From assembly GCA_947177885.1 (NCBI GenBank), contig CAMWWF010000138.1, forward strand, positions 1 to 7,194: a stretch of DNA of 7,194 nucleotides, given 5' to 3'. Below the pieces are notes generated by a model. It did not search any database. It was given only the letters and a program-made list of their open reading frames with translations, and had not been told where the DNA came from. This stretch comes from an uncultured Lachnospiraceae bacterium. Its GTDB lineage: Bacteria; Bacillota_A; Clostridia; Lachnospirales; Lachnospiraceae. Positions 1 to 6,222 of this stretch are shown here, piece by piece (within the stretch, counting starts at the first letter, position 1; each line of letters opens with the position of its first letter). The position numbers were made by a program, and so were the translations under genes.

Positions 1-1397
1 GCATTGCCCGTGTACATGGACTGGAAAATGCAATGCAGGGGGAGCTGCTGGAGTTTCCCGGAGAAGTGTACGGCATGGTTCTGAATCTGGAAGAAGATAA
101 CGTGGGCGTGGTATTGCTGGGCAGCGCCAGGAATATCAATGAGGGCGATACGGTGAAAACCACCGGCAGGGTGGTAGAGGTTCCCGTGGGTGATGCCCTG
201 CTGGGTCGCGTAGTGAATTCCCTGGGGCAGCCTATTGACGGCAAGGGACCGGTTCAGACCACGAAATACCGCAAGATCGAACGTGTGGCAAGCGGCGTTA
301 TTACCAGAAAGGGTGTGGATACTCCTCTGCAGACAGGTATCAAGGCTATCGATGCCATGATTCCCATCGGAAGAGGACAGCGTGAGCTGATTATCGGCGA
401 CCGTCAGACAGGTAAGACGGCTATTGCCATTGACACAATTATTAATCAGAAGGGCCAGAACGTAAAATGTATTTACGTTGCCATCGGCCAGAAGGCTTCC
501 ACGATTGCAAACATCGTGAAGACACTTGAAGAGTACGGCGCTATGGCCTATACCACAGTTGTGGTATCCACTGCCAGCGATCTTGCTCCGCTGCAGTACA
601 TCGCTCCTTATTCCGGCTGTGCAATCGGTGAGGAATGGATGGAGAACGGAGAGGATGTACTGGTGGTTTACGATGACCTGAGCAAACATGCCACGGCTTA
701 TCGTACACTCTCTTTGCTTCTGAGACGTCCCCCCGGACGTGAAGCATATCCCGGAGACGTATTCTACCTGCATTCCAGACTGCTGGAGCGTGCGGCCAGG
801 ATGAACGAGGAGTACGGCGGAGGGTCCCTGACGGCGCTTCCCATTATTGAGACCCAGGCAGGAGACGTGTCCGCGTATATTCCTACCAATGTTATTTCCA
901 TTACAGACGGCCAGATTTATCTGGAGACGGAGATGTTCAATTCCGGTTTCCGTCCTGCCATCAACGCAGGTCTCTCCGTATCCCGAGTGGGCGGAGCTGC
1001 CCAGATTAAGGCTATGAAAAAGATTGCCGCGCCTATCCGTACGGAGCTGGCCCAGTTCAGAGAACTGGCAAGCTTTGCGCAGTTTGGTTCCGAACTTGAC
1101 GACGATACCAAGGAGAAACTGGCACAGGGCGAGCGCATCAGGGAAGTGCTGAAGCAGCCCCAGTATGCGCCTATGCCGGTACAATATCAGGTAATCATCA
1201 TCTATGCGGTGACCAGGAAGTATCTGCTGGATATTGCGGTGGAAGACGTAACCAGATTTGAAAAAGAATTCTTTGAATTCCTGGATACCAAGTATCCTGA
1301 AGTGCCCGGCAATATTGCTTCCCAGAAGGTGATTTCCGAGGAGACGGAAGAAACTCTGAAGAAGGCTCTTGAGGAATTCATTAAGCAGTTTAAGTAA
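1..1397 (+). CDS. atpA: ATP synthase F1 subunit alpha (5' truncated)
   Basis: This is the regulatory nucleotide-binding subunit of the F1 head. Three alpha subunits alternate with three beta subunits on the cytoplasmic face of the membrane. The gene runs in from the left edge: the frame is open from position 3 and begins with residues [14 protein letters not shown], matching about residue 39 onward of known alpha subunits. The ATG at 33 is therefore internal, and roughly 38 N-terminal residues are missing. Visible marks are the Walker A motif GDRQTGKT (positions 396-419), the segment [30 protein letters not shown], and [10 protein letters not shown], whose arginine (codon 984-986) is the arginine finger reaching into the beta catalytic site. 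The 464 residues present plus the missing start give about 502, normal for the family. As in Bacillus-type alphas, the short [12 protein letters not shown] form replaces the longer loop of E. coli. atpG follows after 48 nt. Confidence 0.98.
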   Translation, partial: IARVHGLENAMQGELLEFPGEVYGMVLNLEEDNVGVVLLGSARNINEGDTVKTTGRVVEVPVGDALLGRVVNSLGQPIDGKGPVQTTKYRKIERVASGVITRKGVDTPLQTGIKAIDAMIPIGRGQRELIIGDRQTGKTAIAIDTIINQKGQNVKCIYVAIGQKASTIANIVKTLEEYGAMAYTTVVVSTASDLAPLQYIAPYSGCAIGEEWMENGEDVLVVYDDLSKHATAYRTLSLLLRRPPGREAYPGDVFYLHSRLLERAARMNEEYGGGSLTALPIIETQAGDVSAYIPTNVISITDGQIYLETEMFNSGFRPAINAGLSVSRVGGAAQIKAMKKIAAPIRTELAQFRELASFAQFGSELDDDTKEKLAQGERIREVLKQPQYAPMPVQYQVIIIYAVTRKYLLDIAVEDVTRFEKEFFEFLDTKYPEVPGNIASQKVISEETEETLKKALEEFIKQFK

Positions 1398-1408
1398 AAA
1401 ATAGATAT

Positions 1409-1430
1409 CGTCCGGCCGGCAGGCCGGGCG
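1409..1430 (+). promoter_or_regulatory. G+C-rich hairpin in the atpA-atpG gap
   Basis: CGTCCGGCC (1409-1417) pairs with GGCCGGGCG (1422-1430) over nine base pairs, one of them G-U, around a GGCA loop. There is no T-run after it, so it is not an intrinsic terminator. It ends four bases before the atpG ribosome binding site GGAGG (1434-1438). A role in mRNA stability, processing or translation tuning is inference. Confidence 0.6.
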
Positions 1431-1445
1431 GTTGGAGGACAGAAT

Positions 1446-2315
1446 ATGGCATCAATGCGTGATATAAAGCGCCGTAAGGGCAGTATTCAGGGAACTCAGC
1501 AGATTACCAAGGCAATGAAGCTGGTATCCACCGTAAAACTGCAGCGTGCCAGGGCCAGCGCCGAGCGCTCCAAGGACTACTTTTCCTGTATGTACGATAC
1601 GGTAAACAGTATCCTGAAGCGGGTGGGGCATATTGAACATAAATATCTGATTTCCGGTGATTCCCAGAAAAAAGCCGTGATTGTAATCACCTCTAACAGA
1701 GGGTTGGCAGGAGGCTATAATTCCAATGTGACCAAGCTGATTACCAGGCATCCTCAGTGGAAAAAGGAGGATCTGGTGCTTTACTGTCTGGGCAACAAAG
1801 GACGGGAAACCTTTGCAAGATATGGTTACGAGATAAAGGAATGCGACAATGAAATTGTGGAGAGTCCCCTTTATGCAGATGCGGCGGCCTTGTCGGAAAA
1901 GCTGCTGAAATCCTTTGCGGCAGGCGAGATCGGCGAAATCTATCTGGCATATACCAGATTTAAAAATACGGTGAGCCATATCCCTACTCTGCTGAAGCTT
2001 CTTCCGGTGGAGACCGGGGGAGAAGAAGAGGAAGTTCCGGAGACAAAAGAATCTGCCGCAGTAATGAACTTTGAGCCGGAGGATTCGGAGGCACTGGACC
2101 TTCTGATTCCCAAGTATGTCACAAGTCTGATTTATGGAGCTTTGCGGGAATCGGCTGCCAGTGAGAACGGCGCCCGTATGCAGGCTATGGATAATGCCAC
2201 CAGCAATGCGGAAGAAATGATCAGCGATCTGACGCTGAAGTATAACAGGGCCCGCCAGGGTTCTATTACACAGGAGCTGACAGAGATTATAGCCGGTGCG
2301 GAGGCGCTGGGATAA
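1446..2315 (+). CDS. atpG: ATP synthase F1 subunit gamma
   Basis: This is the central rotor shaft of F1. It turns inside the alpha3-beta3 ring and couples ion flow through Fo to ATP synthesis. The product is 289 residues, normal for the family. The N-terminal helix is recognisable (MASMRDIKRRKGSIQGTQQI, leading into TKAMKLVSTVKLQRAR), as is the conserved SNRGLAGGYN at residues 83-92. The C-terminal helix carries the family signature around residues 239-258 (SENGARMQAMDNA, then TSNAEEM). Together the two terminal helices form the coiled-coil shaft. The ATG at 1446 is backed by GGAGG at 1434-1438 with a 7-nt spacer. A short acidic run (GGEEEEVPETKE, residues 190-201) sits in the central globular domain, where lineage-specific length variation is common. 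The gene lies between atpA and atpD in standard operon order. Confidence 0.98.
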   Translation: MASMRDIKRRKGSIQGTQQITKAMKLVSTVKLQRARASAERSKDYFSCMYDTVNSILKRVGHIEHKYLISGDSQKKAVIVITSNRGLAGGYNSNVTKLITRHPQWKKEDLVLYCLGNKGRETFARYGYEIKECDNEIVESPLYADAAALSEKLLKSFAAGEIGEIYLAYTRFKNTVSHIPTLLKLLPVETGGEEEEVPETKESAAVMNFEPEDSEALDLLIPKYVTSLIYGALRESAASENGARMQAMDNATSNAEEMISDLTLKYNRARQGSITQELTEIIAGAEALG

Positions 2316-2366
2316 GGGCGTTTTGCCCATGGGCTTCTGTTGCGTTAGTATTTACGGCAATTTTTT
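2316..2366 (+). promoter_or_regulatory. Small palindrome and weak attenuator-like element after atpG
   Basis: Right after the atpG stop, GGGC (2316-2319) can pair with GCCC (2325-2328). The same GCCC begins a perfect 10-bp palindrome GCCCATGGGC (2325-2334). A weak imperfect stem follows, TTGCGT (2340-2345) with ACGGCAA (2354-2360) and one bulge, directly before six T residues (2361-2366). The shape recalls a very weak intrinsic terminator. The stem is short, so efficient termination is unlikely. Confidence 0.3.
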
Positions 2367-2374
2367 GTATATGA

Positions 2375-3799
<1,425 letters not shown>

Positions 3800-3810
3800 A
3801 ATAAAAACAA

Positions 3811-3867
3811 GGCCGGGAACGGCCGATGAATGACCCGTTGAGGACGGGATGCCCGCTTACAGCGGGC
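3811..3867 (+). promoter_or_regulatory. Three tandem hairpins in the atpD-atpC gap
   Basis: Three perfect stems follow one another. The first is GGCCG (3811-3815) with CGGCC (3820-3824) around a GGAA loop. The second is CCCGT (3834-3838) with ACGGG (3844-3848) around TGAGG. The third is GCCCGCT (3851-3857) with AGCGGGC (3861-3867) around TAC. The last stem abuts the atpC ribosome binding site AGGAGG (3868-3873). None is followed by a T-run. They could block 3' exonucleases after processing, or set how often atpC is translated relative to atpD; both functions are inferred. Confidence 0.6.
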
Positions 3868-3873
3868 AGGAGG
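3868..3873 (+). promoter_or_regulatory. Ribosome binding site that fixes the atpC start
   Basis: AGGAGG lies 6 nt before ATG 3880. It decides against the in-frame upstream ATG at 3826, which would read through all three intergenic hairpins and add 18 residues unlike any epsilon N-terminus. Confidence 0.85.
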
Positions 3874-3879
3874 TGTATT

Positions 3880-4284
3880 ATGGCAGACAAAAACAGCTTT
3901 CTGCTGCGTATTATCACTCCCGACAGGGTTTTCTATGAAAACCGGGTAGATATGGTGGAATTTAACACTACCGAGGGTGAAATCGGTGTTTTGCCGGGCC
4001 ATATTCCCATGACTGTGATTATTAAACCCGGGGTTCTGAATATCGGAGAACCGGAGCAGGAGAAGCAGGCGGCTCTCCATGCGGGATTTGCGGAGATTTT
4101 GCCGGAAGGGGTTACGATTCTGGCCGAGGTAATTGAATGGCCCGGCGAGATCGATGAGGCCCGGGCAGTGGCCGCCAAAGAGCGGGCTCAGGAACGTCTG
4201 CAGGAAAGATCCCTGGACACGGATATTGCAAGAGCGGAGACTGCCCTGCAGAGGGCGATTGCCAGGATTCAGGTATTAAAATGA
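3880..4284 (+). CDS. atpC: ATP synthase F1 subunit epsilon
   Basis: This is the small stalk subunit that joins gamma to the c-ring and can inhibit ATP hydrolysis through its C-terminal helices. The chosen ATG yields 134 residues starting MADKNSFLLRIITPDRVFYE, a typical epsilon start and length. Residues 1 to about 85 form the N-terminal beta-sandwich with the conserved GEIGVLPGHIPM (33-44). Residues from about 90 to 134 are charged and alanine-rich (EARAVAAKERAQERLQER) and fit the two-helix C-terminal domain. This is the last recognisable atp gene. It ends in TGA at 4282-4284, and no + strand intrinsic terminator follows directly. Confidence 0.97.
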   Translation: MADKNSFLLRIITPDRVFYENRVDMVEFNTTEGEIGVLPGHIPMTVIIKPGVLNIGEPEQEKQAALHAGFAEILPEGVTILAEVIEWPGEIDEARAVAAKERAQERLQERSLDTDIARAETALQRAIARIQVLK

Positions 4285-4292
4285 GATATGCC

Positions 4293-4321
4293 AAAAAAGG
4301 CTCCGGGACACAGACCGGAGC
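4293..4321 (-). terminator. Intrinsic terminator reading on the minus strand
   Basis: GCTCCGG (4300-4306) pairs perfectly with CCGGAGC (4315-4321) around an 8-nt loop. On the + strand it is preceded by AAAAAA (4293-4298) and followed by no T-run. Read on the minus strand it is a 7-bp G+C-rich stem followed by CTTTTTT, the classic intrinsic-terminator form. It would stop antisense transcription entering the atp operon. On the + strand it could at most act as a 3' stabilising hairpin for the atp mRNA. Confidence 0.55.
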
Positions 4322-4431
4322 AGCGGCTGAACCATGGGACCGGACAACAAAGCGCAGAGTAGCGGAGTATCAGAAAATTAATACAGGCAGTAATTCGGAC
4401 TGAAACGGAGAGGAAGTCGGCAGTGTAGTAT

Positions 4432-4458
4432 TTGAAATTCCTGCGGCTCCTGTAACAT
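4432..4458 (+). promoter_or_regulatory. Weak candidate sigma-A-type promoter for the small unknown gene
   Basis: TTGAAA (4432-4437) resembles a -35 box (5 of 6). TAACAT (4453-4458) resembles a -10 box (4 of 6). The spacing is short, at 15 nt. Transcription would begin near 4465 and give a leader of about 42 nt. The match is poor enough that it could be chance. Confidence 0.25.
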
Positions 4459-4493
4459 TTAGATAAAACACGCATATGCTGTAGAAAAACCTT

Positions 4494-4499
4494 AGGAGG
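4494..4499 (+). promoter_or_regulatory. Ribosome binding site that fixes the start at 4507
   Basis: AGGAGG lies 7 nt before ATG 4507. It excludes the in-frame GTG at 4501, which is only one base away, and favours 4507 over the in-frame ATG at 4585, which has no ribosome binding site. Confidence 0.85.
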
Positions 4500-4506
4500 A
4501 GTGCAT

Positions 4507-4914
4507 ATGGAGTTTCATTCAAAGCTGTTGCAGTCACTGCCGGAGCAAAGAGAAGGGGGCTGGAACGGGCCCCTTCCTTTTTATATGACTTACCCGGATT
4601 ATGGCAGATCCGTACGGGAGGCAGAATTGCTGCAGGATATGGAATATCTTCAGCAGCTCTACCCTAATGATGTTAAGAGATATCGGAGAAGAATAGCGGA
4701 AATACTGGATAAGACCGATTATGAAGGCAGCATGATTTATGACGAATACCCTGACAGATGCAGTCTGCAGGCACTGGCCGGAGCCATGAGGAAAATTCTG
4801 GAGAGAGAAGAAGAGAAAGCACCGGAGGAGAATATAATACAGGTGCTTTTGTTTAATGAGATATATATGCGCCGTCACGGAGGGCGCAGAGGAAAGTTTG
4901 AGAGGAGTTTCTAA
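4507..4914 (+). CDS. Small conserved-looking protein of unknown function
   Basis: I do not recognise a characterised family. The 135-residue product resembles small Lachnospiraceae hypothetical proteins that share a core like DYEGSMIYDEYPDRCSLQAL (residues 71-90) and a later IIQVLLFNEIYMRRH (110-124); this resemblance is from memory, not a search. It has no signal peptide or membrane segment. The middle and C-terminal parts look helical and highly charged (KRYRRRIAEI, then LEREEEKAPEE). The tail is basic (RRHGGRRGK), so nucleic-acid or ribosome contact is conceivable but unproven. The N-terminal 25 residues are rich in G, P and W and coincide with a terminator-like DNA structure (4552-4582). 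The start is set by a strong ribosome binding site. It lies 222 nt after atpC and 131 nt before the methyltransferase. Confidence 0.85.
   Translation: MEFHSKLLQSLPEQREGGWNGPLPFYMTYPDYGRSVREAELLQDMEYLQQLYPNDVKRYRRRIAEILDKTDYEGSMIYDEYPDRCSLQALAGAMRKILEREEEKAPEENIIQVLLFNEIYMRRHGGRRGKFERSF
4552..4582 (+). terminator. Intrinsic-terminator-like hairpin inside the coding region
   Basis: GAAGGGG (4552-4558) pairs perfectly with CCCCTTC (4570-4576). An alternative register with one bulged G extends the stem to eight Watson-Crick pairs, closing with GGGGC (4556-4560) and GCCCC (4569-4573) over a small loop. One C later comes TTTTT (4578-4582). This is the best + strand intrinsic terminator in the window, and it lies 45-75 nt inside the small unknown gene. 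It could be an attenuator that a translating ribosome keeps open, or the end point for atp read-through. Confidence 0.5.
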
Positions 4915-4988
4915 GACGCATATATACTTGCGTTTGGAAATGTGCAATCCCACACCGGGATTGCAGGATGTGAAGTTTGATTTTCACA
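4914..4988 (+). promoter_or_regulatory. Three stem-loops in the gap before the methyltransferase gene
   Basis: The first stem is AGACGCA (4914-4920) with TGCGTTT (4929-4935), including one G-U pair. The second is TGCAATCCC (4943-4951) with GGGATTGCA (4957-4965), nine perfect pairs around ACACC. The third is TGTGAA (4969-4974) with TTCACA (4983-4988). None is followed by a T-run. The rest of the gap up to 5045 shows only a ribosome binding site (GAGGAAG, 5032-5038). I see no promoter and no coding potential here. The function is unknown; a processing or stability element or a structured leader are options. Confidence 0.5.
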
Positions 4989-5045
4989 GATGCAGTACAC
5001 GGCAGAAGAGCATGCAGGGCGGAGAACCACTGAGGAAGCAGGTAT

Positions 5046-6206
5046 ATGGATAAGCTAAGGGATTTTTTCGGGCAGATTTTAAATCAGGATTTGATACAGA
5101 TAGTGCTCAGCAATACCAGAGATGCAGGGCGGGCCTCCAAGGTAAAGGTCCGCCCGGTACTTTTAAAGGGAAACCTGATGTTCCAGGAAACCTTGTATAA
5201 GGGAACGCAGGTATTTCACAGCAACCGCACGGGAGAGCAAATGCAGGAAGCGCTGCTGTCCTATATGGAGGAGCTTTTCCGGCAGGGTCAGGTCATCTGC
5301 AAAGAGGAAGACGCTACCGTGCTCATAGGGAAGAAGGGGTCCGTTTCTCTCAAGCGCAGGCAGAGGAATCATGAGAAAAGCGGTCAGGGAACAGGACCGG
5401 CAGGGGATATGGCCCATAATCGTTCCCGGCAGTATATTCTGCAGGAGGGAGAGCCCGCTGATTTTCTTGTAGGACTTGGCGTGCAGACCCCGGAGGGAAA
5501 GATTCCAAAGGCAAAATATGACAAATTCCGCCAGATCAACCGATATCTGGAGTTGATTGAGGATATTCTGGACAAGCTTCCCACGGACAGAACCATCCGC
5601 ATTGTTGATTTCGGATGCGGCAAGTCGTATCTTACCTTTGCCGTGTATTACTATCTGCATCAGCTGCAGCATCGCGACATAAAGGTAACGGGGCTGGATT
5701 TAAAACCTGACGTGATAGAGCATTGCAGCTGTCTGGCCAGGAAACTGCAGTACGACAGGCTGGATTTTTGTCAGGGAGATATCTGCAGTTTTGAAACCGA
5801 TGACAGAGTAGACATGGTAATATCACTGCATGCATGTGATACGGCTACGGACTATGCGCTGGAGAAGGCGGTAAAGTGGGGAGCTTCGGTTATTATGGCA
5901 GTGCCCTGCTGTCAGCATGAGCTTAACAGACAGATACACTGTGACGAATTGAAAATGATTTTGCGGTACGGGGTGATCCGGGAGAGAATGGCAGCGTTGA
6001 TTACGGATGCTCTTCGGGCGGACATTCTGGAACAGAACGGTTATGATACCCAGATTTTGGAATTTATTGACATGGAGCATACACCTAAGAACCTGATGAT
6101 TCGAGCCGTGCGTTCCGAAAGGATGCGTCCCGCATCAGGCAGAAATTCCCTGAACCGGGTTATGGAATTTCTGCAGGTGGAGCCTGCATTAAATAAACTG
6201 TTGTAA
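5046..6206 (+). CDS. Class I SAM-dependent methyltransferase, substrate unknown
   Basis: This cytoplasmic protein of 386 residues should transfer a methyl group from S-adenosylmethionine. Residues 1 to about 125 form an N-terminal region ending in a basic, low-complexity linker (about 103-128). The Rossmann-type domain spans roughly 155-355. Motif I is VDFGCGKS (187-194), the acidic residue after strand 2 is D218 in GLDLK, and GDI (244-246) marks the next loop. SLHACDTATD (260-269) and VPCCQHEL (286-293) follow. The DFGCGKSYL, HACD and PCCQH combination resembles the Methyltransf_32 group, which includes METTL25/RRNAD1-like proteins and recalls Trm13-type enzymes, so an RNA substrate is plausible but inferred. 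Near the end is a conserved-looking IDMEHTPKN (341-349). Start: ATG 5046 with GAGGAAG (5032-5038). The next gene begins 16 nt after its stop. Confidence 0.9.
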   Translation: MDKLRDFFGQILNQDLIQIVLSNTRDAGRASKVKVRPVLLKGNLMFQETLYKGTQVFHSNRTGEQMQEALLSYMEELFRQGQVICKEEDATVLIGKKGSVSLKRRQRNHEKSGQGTGPAGDMAHNRSRQYILQEGEPADFLVGLGVQTPEGKIPKAKYDKFRQINRYLELIEDILDKLPTDRTIRIVDFGCGKSYLTFAVYYYLHQLQHRDIKVTGLDLKPDVIEHCSCLARKLQYDRLDFCQGDICSFETDDRVDMVISLHACDTATDYALEKAVKWGASVIMAVPCCQHELNRQIHCDELKMILRYGVIRERMAALITDALRADILEQNGYDTQILEFIDMEHTPKNLMIRAVRSERMRPASGRNSLNRVMEFLQVEPALNKLL

Positions 6207-6222
6207 GGACATAATAGATGGT

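Larger units (their letters stand above)
4285..4506. other. Non-coding gap between atpC and the small unknown gene
   Basis: I find no supportable gene in these 222 bases. They hold a hairpin with an A-tract on its left side (4293-4321), a weak candidate promoter (4432-4458), the 8-bp palindrome GCATATGC (4472-4479), and the strong ribosome binding site of the next gene (4494-4499). Bases between about 4322 and 4430 show no clear structure. Confidence 0.7.

Noticed and set aside
1452..2330. Long open frame of 292 codons on the minus strand opposite atpG
   Set aside because: It is fully antisense to a certain gene, has no recognisable protein features, and fits the open-frame bias of codon usage in a well-conserved gene.
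3826..3879. N-terminal extension of atpC from the in-frame ATG at 3826
   Set aside because: It crosses the intergenic hairpins, adds residues unlike epsilon, and the AGGAGG before 3880 marks the real start.
4288..4362. 24-codon open frame directly after atpC (starts MPKKAPGHRP)
   Set aside because: It has no ribosome binding site and its codons coincide with the hairpin at 4300-4321. I see no sign that it is translated.
4856..5053. Open frame of 65 codons spanning the end of the small unknown gene and the next gap
   Set aside because: It overlaps a better-supported gene, has no ribosome binding site, and runs through three stem-loops.
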